31,300 bases of DNA, from the IMG/VR virus record IMGVR_UViG_3300043119_000901, positions 1-31,300 of that record; one strand, given 5' to 3'. The translations under genes and the position numbers were made by a program. Source of the stretch: a virus. Below, in pieces: positions 1-6,846 of the stretch (positions are counted from its first letter, which is position 1; the number at the start of each line of letters is the position of its first letter). The notes under the pieces are model-generated. The model had not been told where the DNA came from. It was given only the letters and a program-made list of their open reading frames with translations, and ran no database searches.

Positions 1-184
1 CAAGAAGTGCATTAAAATCAGCCACCAATGCCGGTACATCTGCTGCGGTGCTATCTGTCTGAAGGGCAGAGGGTTTAACCTCCACCCCATCAAATGTAAG
101 CTTACCTTCAGCGGTGACTAAAAGTTCGCCACCAATAACCGTTTTTTCTCCACCCTGCTCGGTATAGTTCTTAACATTACTCAT
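1..184 (-). CDS. Head fibre / capsid decoration protein, 3' part outside the window
   Basis: The first 61 codons of a minus-strand gene are visible and the rest lies left of the window. The product begins MSNVKNYTEQGGEKTVIGGE and continues with a short beta-rich stretch and an ADVPALVADFNALL segment. This pattern is typical of the small head-fibre proteins (Phage_fiber_2 type) that follow the capsid gene in clostridial prophages. The ATG at 184-182 follows an AGGTGATG ribosome-binding site that overlaps the capsid stop codon, so the two genes are probably translationally coupled. The role, a trimeric fibre or decoration protein on the capsid surface, is inferred from family and position. Confidence 0.72.
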   Translation of the reverse strand, partial: MSNVKNYTEQGGEKTVIGGELLVTAEGKLTFDGVEVKPSALQTDSTAADVPALVADFNALL

Positions 185-194
185 AGAGCATCAC

Positions 195-1394
195 CTACGC
201 TTTCTGCTGAAGAACCTTGATGGCTTCAGCAAGAATCAGTTTCCCATCCACTCTCTGGCTTGCCTTAAAACCTACTTGACCGGTGGCTGCAAAGAGCTCA
301 TTAAGTCTCTGGAAGGAGCGACCTTGTCTATCGGCTACCCAGTAGTATCCAAAGTCACCAAAGGCGATGGACTTGGCTCCCGCTGCAATAGTTGGTACAT
401 AGGCAGAAGTCTTTACAGGTCGATTCAAGATGGTGTCAGGCTGACCGGCAGAGATGGAAGGCTGCCACAAATACTGACCATTCCCGTCCTTCAGTTTTCG
501 AATGGCTTTTACTGTCGCATCGTTCATGACGAAGATGGCATTCTTTCGATAAGGTGACTTCAAGCTGTAGAAAAGATCCATAATCTCATCAACGGTGATG
601 GCTGTAGCAGAAGCTGCAGTCACACCAAGCTCCGCTCCACCAGTGGCATTGAAAATACCTGTAGGCTTGCCGGAACCATCACCAACAAAGAAGGCTTCTT
701 CTTCCTTGGCACCGATTCGTCTTGCAAATTCCCTTGCAATGTAGCCTTCAAGGTTAAAGACGCTGTCATTAAGAAGCTCCTCAGATACCTTGATCATGGT
801 TGCAAGCTTATAGGCACCAATGGACACTTGAGTGAAGGCGTCATCAGATTCAGGAATCGGACCTTCCTCATCCACCCAGGACGCAGTTCCTTTAGATGCC
901 ACCACTGGAATCTTTCTATCCCCGGATGAAGTGGTGATTACCTTGGCAATGCTTCTGAAGATATTTTCTTCCTGAAGTGACTCAATCAAGGTTCTTTCAA
1001 ACTCGTCAGGCACCAGATAGCCGCCCTCTGAATCCGTACCAATCTGAAGGGCATTCTGCACATCATAACTATTCTTGTTTCTCATGGTTTTCCAGAATGC
1101 TTGTCGATACTCATTGGAGGCTCTACCCTTTTTCTCTTCTCCGCCCATGGCGCTTCCTGGCTTATTGGTAATAGGAGATGACGTTGGACGGGCAAGCTCC
1201 TCATCAATGGAAGCTCTGCGCTCCAGTCTTTCGATTTCTTTTCCTAAATTGACTACTTCCGCTTCCATTTTGTCGTATGTGGCAGTGTCTTCAGCAGAAA
1301 GCATACCGTCAGTTCCTCTTTTGCTATCCAGGAAAGCTTTCGCATCTTCCCAGGCTTTTGCTCTCTTTTCTCTCAGTTCAAGAATTTTGTTCAT
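195..1394 (-). CDS. HK97-family major capsid protein
   Basis: This 399-residue protein builds the icosahedral head. Residues 1-70 are charged and helical (a LELREKRAKAWEDAKAFLDS start and a coiled-coil ERLERR stretch), as expected for the delta scaffolding domain removed by the prohead protease. A linker rich in S, T, P and G follows at about 70-95. The mature fold starts near residue 115 (IGTDSEGGYLVPDEFERTLI). Family signatures follow: IPVV, WVDEEGPIPESD, KLATMIKVSEELLND and FVGDGSGKPTGIF. Length and order match the HK97-like phage_capsid family. AGGAGG lies 8 nt before the ATG. The gene sits 18 nt after the protease gene and just before the head-fibre gene, in standard head-module order. 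Confidence 0.95.
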   Translation of the reverse strand: MNKILELREKRAKAWEDAKAFLDSKRGTDGMLSAEDTATYDKMEAEVVNLGKEIERLERRASIDEELARPTSSPITNKPGSAMGGEEKKGRASNEYRQAFWKTMRNKNSYDVQNALQIGTDSEGGYLVPDEFERTLIESLQEENIFRSIAKVITTSSGDRKIPVVASKGTASWVDEEGPIPESDDAFTQVSIGAYKLATMIKVSEELLNDSVFNLEGYIAREFARRIGAKEEEAFFVGDGSGKPTGIFNATGGAELGVTAASATAITVDEIMDLFYSLKSPYRKNAIFVMNDATVKAIRKLKDGNGQYLWQPSISAGQPDTILNRPVKTSAYVPTIAAGAKSIAFGDFGYYWVADRQGRSFQRLNELFAATGQVGFKASQRVDGKLILAEAIKVLQQKA

Positions 1395-1412
1395 ATCATT
1401 TTCCTCCTCAAA

Positions 1413-2108
1413 TTAGTGAGCGATTAGGCTCAGTCTTTTTTCCAACTGCTCAATAGGTGTTCTGTTCTCTGGTTTGGGTGGGATAAGCTTGGTTAGTAGT
1501 GAATTGGCTACTGCGGCTCTAGAAAACATCACAGCTTCCAGGGGTTCACCCTCCACTTTCTCCTCCTCACCAGAAAATAGAATTGTATCTGCAAATCCCA
1601 GCTCCACTGCTTTTCTTGCATTGAACCAGGACTCTGCATCCATCAAGTGGGATATCTTTGTTCTCGTAAGACCTGTCTTGATTTCATAAGCATTCATAAT
1701 GCTTTCCTTAACCTCCGAGAGCATCTCACTGGCCTTTTGCATTTCCTTTGAATCCCCGATGGCTACCGTCATGGGATTGTGGATCATCATCATGGCCACA
1801 GGTGACATCTGTACTTCCGTTCCCGCCATTGCAATAACAGAAGCAGCTGATGCAGCCAGACCATCGATTTTCACCGTCACATTTCCCTGATAGTCCATCA
1901 ACATGTTGTAAATTTGTGCGGCTACAAAAACATCTCCGCCCGGAGAATTGATCCAAACGGTGATATCTCCCTGGGCCGACTCAAGTTCTTCCTTGAATAG
2001 CTTTGGAGTCACTTCGTCCCCATACCAGGTTTCATCTGAAATTTCTCCATTTAAAAAGAGGGTTCTTTCACCCTCATTCTTGACCCAGTTCCAAAATTTG
2101 CGCTTCAT
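1413..2108 (-). CDS. ClpP-like prohead maturation protease
   Basis: A 231-residue serine peptidase of the ClpP/S14 fold that phages use to cleave capsid and portal precursors during head maturation. The WINSPGGDV motif is at 52-60. The nucleophile is in GLAASAASVIAMAG (probable Ser87), the histidine in MMMIHNP (His110), and Asp157 in the LMDAESWFNA segment is the likely third catalytic residue. The last 55 or so residues are a non-catalytic tail common in phage versions. The ATG overlaps the portal stop as ATGA, and a GAGGAAAG site precedes it, so translation is coupled to the portal gene. The capsid gene follows after 18 nt. Confidence 0.94.
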   Translation of the reverse strand: MKRKFWNWVKNEGERTLFLNGEISDETWYGDEVTPKLFKEELESAQGDITVWINSPGGDVFVAAQIYNMLMDYQGNVTVKIDGLAASAASVIAMAGTEVQMSPVAMMMIHNPMTVAIGDSKEMQKASEMLSEVKESIMNAYEIKTGLTRTKISHLMDAESWFNARKAVELGFADTILFSGEEEKVEGEPLEAVMFSRAAVANSLLTKLIPPKPENRTPIEQLEKRLSLIAH

Positions 2109-3388
2109 CTGCTTTCCTCACTTCCCTTCTTATTTGCTGCCTCACTCTGGCCTTGGCCGCCAAACAAACCGGCATCCTTGAGCTTTGTCATGTTGCCATT
2201 GATTAGATATAGGTTTCCTCCTTCCTCATCTGGGATTGGATTCATATCCTCCATCTCTCTTATGTCATTGGCCGAAAGCCATCCATTCTGCCTTGCAACG
2301 GAATAACCATTCATACGACTTTGGTAATCACCCCGTAGAAGTCCGTCCACATTGAGTCTAATAAAAAACTCCTGCTTCTCTTTTGGAAGTAGGAGTGAAC
2401 GCTGCATGGCTTGTTCCCATCTTATGACCCAAGGATCCAAGGTATATTTTACGAACTCTAAGGATTGCTGCTCAATATTTGAGAAGCTGGATTTCTCAAG
2501 ATCCCCCACCATATGAGGCGGAATCCGATAGAGCCTTGCTATTTCATTGATCTGAAATTTTCTGGTTTCAAGAAACTGTGCTTCTTCCGGTGGAATACCA
2601 ATTTGCTGATACTTCATCCCTTCTTCAAGGACAGCAATCTTATGGGCATTGGCTGTTCCTCGGTACACTTCATTCCAAGAATCTCTAACCTTTTTTGGAT
2701 CCTTAAGCACTCCTGGATGTTCAAGCACACCTCCGGGATTAGCTCCATTGGCAAAGAAGCTGGCTCCATATTCTTCAGTGGCTATGGTCATACCCACAGC
2801 ATTCTTCGCCATGGCGATTGGAGAGTATCCCACCAAACCATCAAAGCCCAATCCTGGAATGTGAAGAACATCCTGTTTTCTTAACACCACTGAACCATAG
2901 TCTTTAAAGTTTGGATTCTCATCAGATGTTGTGGTGTAGATGTAGTAGATTTCTCCGTTCTTGTCTCTGCTAACTGTCATCTTGTTTGGTAAAAGTGGAT
3001 ACAAAGCAACCACTCGACCAGCGCCATCACGGATAATCTGTGCATAGGCATTCCCCCAAATAAGCAAATGGCTCATCAGTGTCTCTCGAAATACAAAGGA
3101 GCTCATCTCTGTATTGGGTTCGTTATGAAGGATATGGTAAAGGTGATGGTTATACACCCGCTCCTTGCCATTTTCCTTATACCTGTACACATGTAGTGGG
3201 AGAGAGGCTACCGCTTCTGCCAGAATACGCACACAGGAATATACCGCTGTAGTTTGCATGGCAGTGAATTCATTGACGGTCTTTCCGCTTGTCGTTGGCC
3301 CAAACAAATAAGTGTAATTTGAACCAGAGTAGTAATCTTTAGGCTTATCACGAGCCTTTATTAACTTTGTGATAATTGGTATATTCAT
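2105..3388 (-). CDS. HK97-family portal protein
   Basis: The dodecameric portal forms the DNA-entry vertex of the head and docks the terminase. The sequence has the usual family blocks: an N-terminal TAMQTTAVYSCVRILAEAVASLPLHVY stretch that includes the conserved AVYSCVRILAE, then LLIWGNAYAQI, LYPLLPNKM, GFDGLVGYSPI, FFANGANPGG and FQINEIARLYRIPPHMVGD. I chose the ATG at 3388 because AGGAGTG lies 6 nt upstream of it. A longer frame from a GTG at 3406 would place that ribosome-binding site inside codons 3-4. The last 40 residues are polar and low in complexity. The stop overlaps the protease start. Upstream, instead of the terminase directly, lies an opposite-strand gene. Confidence 0.95.
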   Translation of the reverse strand: MNIPIITKLIKARDKPKDYYSGSNYTYLFGPTTSGKTVNEFTAMQTTAVYSCVRILAEAVASLPLHVYRYKENGKERVYNHHLYHILHNEPNTEMSSFVFRETLMSHLLIWGNAYAQIIRDGAGRVVALYPLLPNKMTVSRDKNGEIYYIYTTTSDENPNFKDYGSVVLRKQDVLHIPGLGFDGLVGYSPIAMAKNAVGMTIATEEYGASFFANGANPGGVLEHPGVLKDPKKVRDSWNEVYRGTANAHKIAVLEEGMKYQQIGIPPEEAQFLETRKFQINEIARLYRIPPHMVGDLEKSSFSNIEQQSLEFVKYTLDPWVIRWEQAMQRSLLLPKEKQEFFIRLNVDGLLRGDYQSRMNGYSVARQNGWLSANDIREMEDMNPIPDEEGGNLYLINGNMTKLKDAGLFGGQGQSEAANKKGSEESR

Positions 3389-3400
3389 ATTTTCACTCCT

Positions 3401-3490
3401 AAACACACATTATTATGAAGGTTCAATTTTGTGTTGACAATGATATTTTTTCATGATATTCTAAACATACAATAATATGTATGTTCAATT
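3401..3490 (+). promoter_or_regulatory. Promoter with flanking imperfect direct repeats and a palindrome, for the plus-strand gene
   Basis: A sigma-A-like promoter is visible on the plus strand: TTGACA at 3434-3439, a 17-nt spacer and TATTCT at 3457-3462. It sits between two copies of a 28-bp imperfect direct repeat (3401-3428 and 3463-3490) that match at 23 of 28 positions and both end in TTCAATT. The second copy contains a perfect inverted repeat, AACATAC-N8-GTATGTT (3464-3485), over the expected transcription start. This layout would let a dimeric repressor block the promoter. The repressor is not identified. The first copy also lies directly upstream of the portal ribosome-binding site. 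Confidence 0.6.
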
Positions 3491-3505
3491 AAAAGGAGGT
3501 TTACC

Positions 3506-3898
3506 ATGAATGTAAATCACATTAAATCACGGATCATGAATGACTTTTCTGCTACATACAAAAATGCTTCACCTTTTGTAAACTCTGGTGCGCTTTGGGA
3601 TTTTTGTATGGACACTATCACTGATCCAGTCCTTCTATCCAACATTATCTTTGCTAATGATTTAGGCATTCCACCAGTAAAATCTTTGCTTCTTATTTGG
3701 GAAAGAAAGAACTCACCAAGACCTGACTATAAATTTACCGGTCAGGAAAGCCAATGGTTAGGATCCTTGATGGGGTATTTGTTCAAGTTCGTTCTTGGGT
3801 ATCAGAATCAGAAAGAACGATGTGCTGTTAATTCTTATGGCGTTGGCACTGCAACTCGCTTTCTTGATTGCCCTACTGTAATTGAAATTGAGCAGTAA
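3506..3898 (+). CDS. Unrecognised 130-residue protein, opposite-strand 'moron' in the head module
   Basis: I do not recognise this protein. It is soluble-looking, with no signal peptide or clear membrane segment, and has a hydrophobic middle containing IPPVKSLLLIW and a TGQESQWLGSLMGYLFKFVLGY helix. An SYGVGTATRF motif lies near the end. AAAAGGAGG lies 7 nt before the ATG. The gene runs against the surrounding late operon, between the large terminase and portal genes that normally adjoin, with its own promoter before it and a hairpin after it. That is the signature of a moron: a later-acquired, independently expressed phage gene, often active in the lysogen for host fitness, superinfection exclusion or anti-defence. 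The specific function is unknown. Confidence 0.8.
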   Translation: MNVNHIKSRIMNDFSATYKNASPFVNSGALWDFCMDTITDPVLLSNIIFANDLGIPPVKSLLLIWERKNSPRPDYKFTGQESQWLGSLMGYLFKFVLGYQNQKERCAVNSYGVGTATRFLDCPTVIEIEQ

Positions 3899-5491
3899 TT
3901 AAAAGACGATGATTCCACGTTCATCATAAACGCTGGAGTCATCGTCTTTATTTCTAATACAACGATCAAGAGCCATGATGGTAGCAACTATACCATCGAT
4001 TTTCTCTACTGACTTTTCCTTATCCGGTTTGATGTTTCCTGCCGGATCTTGACGCATGACTACATTTTGCGCCATCCATTTAAGGACTGGGTGACCACCA
4101 TGATTGATATTCCCCTCCATAAGAAGTTTATATAACTCCTTGCTTGGTGGGGACATGTCCTTATATCCCTGTCCAAAGGGTACAACTGTAAATCCCATAC
4201 CCTCTAAGTTCTGGACCATTTGAGTGGCATTCCACCGGTCAAAGGCAATTTCTTTAATGTGATACTTCTCTCCAAGCTCCTCAATAAACTTTTCAATAAA
4301 GCCATAATGAATCACGTTCCCTTCAGTGGTTTGGATATAGCCCTGTAGCTCCCAAACATCGTAGAGCACGTGGTCTCTTCTGCATCTTAACGCCAAAGTA
4401 TCCTCCGGTAACCAGAAGAATGGTAAGACGATGTGCTTCTCATCCTCACCCCTTGGTGGAAACACAAGAACAAAGGCTGTGATATCCGATGTACTGGAAA
4501 GGTCAAGACCTCCATAACATTCACGACCTTGCAGTGACTCCATATCAATGGGTAGATTTCCTCGATCATAAATGTGATCGGGTATCCAGCACACTGTCGC
4601 TGAAGTCCAGATATTGAGTCTTAGCTGTTTAAACACATTCTCTTCGGCAGGGTTTTCAAGAGCATTCTTGTAAGCTTCTCTCACCCGATCTATGGAAATG
4701 GTATGTCCCAGCGAAGGATTCGCTTTATACCAGTTGGATTCATCATTCCAATCATCTGCTTCTGTCAGTCCATACACCACCGGGTAGAAGGTATGGTCTT
4801 TCTTTCGACCGGCCTTTATATCCAGAGCTTTACTGTGGAGTTCATAGCAAATGCTATTTTTATCGGTTCCTGCAGTGGTGATGATAAAAAACAAGGGTTG
4901 CTCTCTGGCATCCCCGGAACCTTTTGTCAAAACATCATACAGTTTTCTGTTCGGCTGTGCATGAATCTCATCAAACACAAGGCCCGATACATTAAGTCCA
5001 TGCTTGGTTCCCGTCTCAGCGGATAATACCTGATAGAAGCCTGCATTAGAATAATTGACGATTCGTTTGGTGGCAGCTGTAATCTTCGACCGCTTTAGTA
5101 AAGCCGGTGTCATTTGTACCATTTGCTTTGCCACATCGAATACTATGGATGCCTGTGATCTATCGCAAGCTGCACCATAAACCTCTGCACTGGGTTCGTT
5201 GTCCGCATAAAGAAGAAAGAGCGCAATTGCGGCGGCTAGTTCAGACTTCCCCTGTTTCTTGGGTATCTCAACATAGGCTGTCAGGAACTGGCGCTTTCCG
5301 TTTTCTCCAACGATACCAAATAGATCTCGGATGATCTGTTCTTGCCAAGGTAGCAGAAGAAACTTCTTCCCTGCCCATTTTCCCTTGGTGTGTCTTAGGT
5401 TTTCAATAAAGGCAACTGCCCTATCTGCTTTCGCTTTATCATAATGGGAAGTTTCAAGCATAAAGGGGGATGGTGTGTATTTATAGGCCAT
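3899..5491 (-). CDS. terL: Terminase large subunit (packaging ATPase and nuclease)
   Basis: The 530-residue packaging motor pumps DNA into the prohead and cuts the concatemer. The ATPase half carries the deviant Walker A EIPKKQGKSE (75-84) and Walker B LVFDE (171-175), followed by a FFIITTAGT coupling segment. The nuclease half starts at GLDLSSTSD (328-336, first metal-binding Asp330), with further acidic residues at IAFDRWNA and in the final EKIDGIVATIMALDR helix. It matches the Terminase_1 family in length and motif order. Its ATG overlaps the small-subunit stop (TAATG). The stop lies next to the converging end of the plus-strand gene. HNH-dependent cos packaging is likely, given the HNH gene upstream. 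Confidence 0.96.
   Translation of the reverse strand: MAYKYTPSPFMLETSHYDKAKADRAVAFIENLRHTKGKWAGKKFLLLPWQEQIIRDLFGIVGENGKRQFLTAYVEIPKKQGKSELAAAIALFLLYADNEPSAEVYGAACDRSQASIVFDVAKQMVQMTPALLKRSKITAATKRIVNYSNAGFYQVLSAETGTKHGLNVSGLVFDEIHAQPNRKLYDVLTKGSGDAREQPLFFIITTAGTDKNSICYELHSKALDIKAGRKKDHTFYPVVYGLTEADDWNDESNWYKANPSLGHTISIDRVREAYKNALENPAEENVFKQLRLNIWTSATVCWIPDHIYDRGNLPIDMESLQGRECYGGLDLSSTSDITAFVLVFPPRGEDEKHIVLPFFWLPEDTLALRCRRDHVLYDVWELQGYIQTTEGNVIHYGFIEKFIEELGEKYHIKEIAFDRWNATQMVQNLEGMGFTVVPFGQGYKDMSPPSKELYKLLMEGNINHGGHPVLKWMAQNVVMRQDPAGNIKPDKEKSVEKIDGIVATIMALDRCIRNKDDDSSVYDERGIIVF
3902..3953 (+). terminator. Probable intrinsic terminator of the plus-strand gene, inside the large-terminase 3' end
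   Basis: A perfect 11-bp inverted repeat, AAAGACGATGA (3902-3912) and TCATCGTCTTT (3939-3949), starts 4 nt after the stop of the plus-strand gene and is followed by a T-rich run. The loop is long (26 nt). The hairpin is formed by the last 17 codons of the terminase gene, so these codons serve two purposes. Confidence 0.55.
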
Positions 5492-5964
5492 TACACACCA
5501 CCTCCCAGAATCTTCTCCATTTCATCTGCCGGGTCCACAGTACCTTCACCAGCCACAATTCTGCTTCTTGCAGAGGGCGTCAGTCCAAACTGCTCACAGA
5601 ACTTGAGCATGATTTTTAGATTGGTTTGGGCAATGGAAACCTGCGGCACCTGTTGTAAATAACCATTAGGGGTTCTGATCATGGTTCCATGCTGGGTGAT
5701 AAACTCCTCTGCTTCCTTCCATCTGGCGTATGCCTGACAGTAGCCCGCAAAAGCCGCCATGTCCATTTCTGTCAGAATCCCCATCTGCTCAAGTAGCTTC
5801 CCCATTCGTCTCCATTCTTTCTTTGCTTCCTGCTCTAACCATGAAGGACATCTGGGAGCTTTCTTTGGCGGTTTTGGTTCTTTATCGTTAAGTGCCCGTT
5901 TCCCAGGGTTTCCTTCTAGTTCTTTCAGTGCTGTCGGTTTGGGTTTTCTTCCTCTCTGTGCCAT
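5491..5964 (-). CDS. terS: Terminase small subunit, P27 family
   Basis: This 157-residue protein recognises the packaging site and recruits the large subunit. It starts MAQRGRKPKPTALKELEGNP, the hallmark N-terminus of P27-family small terminases. After it come the basic KRALNDKEPKPPKKAP segment, the APRCPSWLEQEAKKEW block and the helical central region (GILTEMDMAAFAGYCQAYARW). The ATG at 5964 is preceded by AGGAGGTGGG. A frame opening at a GTG three codons earlier would bury that site, so I rejected it. The stop overlaps the terL start. A strong terminator lies about 30 nt upstream, with no promoter visible between, so expression probably depends on read-through. Confidence 0.93.
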   Translation of the reverse strand: MAQRGRKPKPTALKELEGNPGKRALNDKEPKPPKKAPRCPSWLEQEAKKEWRRMGKLLEQMGILTEMDMAAFAGYCQAYARWKEAEEFITQHGTMIRTPNGYLQQVPQVSIAQTNLKIMLKFCEQFGLTPSARSRIVAGEGTVDPADEMEKILGGGV

Positions 5965-5995
5965 AAGTCCCACCTCCTCTCATTGGCTAACAGCA

Positions 5996-6022
5996 AGAAA
6001 AAAGACCTCCGAAGAAGTCTTT
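5996..6022 (-). terminator. Strong intrinsic terminator with UUCG tetraloop, upstream of terS
   Basis: Read on the minus strand, AAAGACTTC-TTCG-GAGGTCTTT is a 9-bp stem (one G-U pair) capped by a UUCG tetraloop and followed by six Ts (the A run at 5998-6003). This is a textbook rho-independent terminator. It lies between the DUF4314 gene and the terminase genes, and it separates the accessory block from the late head operon. Confidence 0.85.
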
Positions 6023-6043
6023 CACTTGGCTTAAATCTGTGTT

Positions 6044-6271
6044 TTAACCTTCTAGTTTTCTGCAGCTGTCCTCACCATATACCACACTAAGGCTACTGCC
6101 ATTGTCCCAGGAAACCATGATGCTTCCGATATCATCTACACCAATTACCGTTCCCTGGGTTCCCGTTGGTGGTGCTTGTATATCTTCCATTTGAATCAGT
6201 TCTACCCTTGTTCCGGGTGGGTACTCTTCTCTTAGTTTCTCTAGGATTTCTTTTCTAATAAACATCTTCAT
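6044..6271 (-). CDS. DUF4314 family small protein
   Basis: A 75-residue protein of the DUF4314 type, a small beta-rich fold common in Bacillota prophages. The recognisable core is YPPGTRVELIQMEDIQAPPTGTQGTVIGVDD followed by GSIMVSWDNGSSLSVVYGEDSC; the pattern of PPGT, GT-G-V and W-D-GS blocks suggests an SH3-like barrel. The function is unknown. The start is either 6271 or the in-frame ATG at 6265, which is better spaced from the GAGGGGG site. The beginning overlaps the end of the cyclotransferase-like gene by 17 nt in another frame, so the two are probably translated together. Confidence 0.8.
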   Translation of the reverse strand: MKMFIRKEILEKLREEYPPGTRVELIQMEDIQAPPTGTQGTVIGVDDIGSIMVSWDNGSSLSVVYGEDSCRKLEG

Positions 6272-6713
6272 CCCCCTCTACCGAAGAATCCTCCAGTGCT
6301 ATTTCTAAGATGGTCTTATCAAAGCCAAATCTCTCGTAGGCATCTTGAAGGGTTTTGTAGTAATGGTAGCTGGGCTGTCCTAGTTTCCTGTCTTGATCCA
6401 TCATGTAGAACATTCCTTGAACCTTTTCACCATCAAGGTCTAACTCCATCCACTCCTTGTAGTAGAAGGTTGGAAAGCCTTCATAACGATCAAGGTTATG
6501 TTCGTCTGTCGGTTCAATTTCCCAAAGCACCACCGGCACCTTTTGCCCTTCTTCTTTTTCAATGGTGGCATAAGCACCTGTCTTTGAGCCTTTGAAGATA
6601 AGCCTGTGATCTTCAATTACTGATACACCTCTTAGCTTTGCCCTAGGGCATCTGAAAGCCATTTGACTTTCATCCATGTTGCTCCCGTAGGCAATGTACA
6701 GTTTAGTTTTCAT
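6255..6713 (-). CDS. Gamma-glutamylcyclotransferase-like (AIG2/GGCT) protein
   Basis: A 152-residue member of the GGCT/AIG2-like fold. Family enzymes release 5-oxoproline from gamma-glutamyl amines or peptides. The substrate-loop motif YGSNM is at 9-13 and the catalytic acid is probably Glu78 in the LDRYEGFPTFYYKE segment, so the active site looks intact. The MAFRCPRAKL block and the Y-K-E-W strand are also typical. It lies immediately downstream of the amidoligase gene on the same strand. Comparative genomics of Amidoligase_2 enzymes links them with GGCT/AIG2 partners, one making and the other trimming amide bonds to glutamate-like groups. That pairing supports a joint role here, but the substrate is unknown. 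Confidence 0.87.
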   Translation of the reverse strand: MKTKLYIAYGSNMDESQMAFRCPRAKLRGVSVIEDHRLIFKGSKTGAYATIEKEEGQKVPVVLWEIEPTDEHNLDRYEGFPTFYYKEWMELDLDGEKVQGMFYMMDQDRKLGQPSYHYYKTLQDAYERFGFDKTILEIALEDSSVEGDEDVY

Positions 6714-6846
6714 TTCTTTCCATCCTTTCCTAAAGGGCCATTCTTCCCCGCCAGCTTGGCCTGTGTGGGCTTTTCAGCCGATTCGGGAACCCTCCTACCA
6801 CCTTAAGGGCGGTTCTCCCGCCCCGGTGAGCCTGTGGCTATTCATT
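6714..6846 (-). other. GC-rich intergenic stretch with hairpin and a start-less open frame
   Basis: This 133-nt gap is clearly richer in G+C than its surroundings. Minus strand: GGGCGG-GAGAA-CCGCCC forms a short hairpin at about 6808-6824, with no T run. After it, the frame 6802-6713 stays open for 30 codons and ends in a TGA that overlaps the ATG of the cyclotransferase-like gene (ATGA), but it has no ATG, GTG or TTG start. It reads as a polar, lysine-rich peptide containing VPESAEKPTQAKLAGKNG. It may be the tail of a decayed gene. I cannot assign a function. Confidence 0.35.

Noticed and set aside
3506-3898. Toxin-antitoxin pair
   Set aside because: Only one gene is present, with no small partner overlapping or next to it and no recognised toxin motif.
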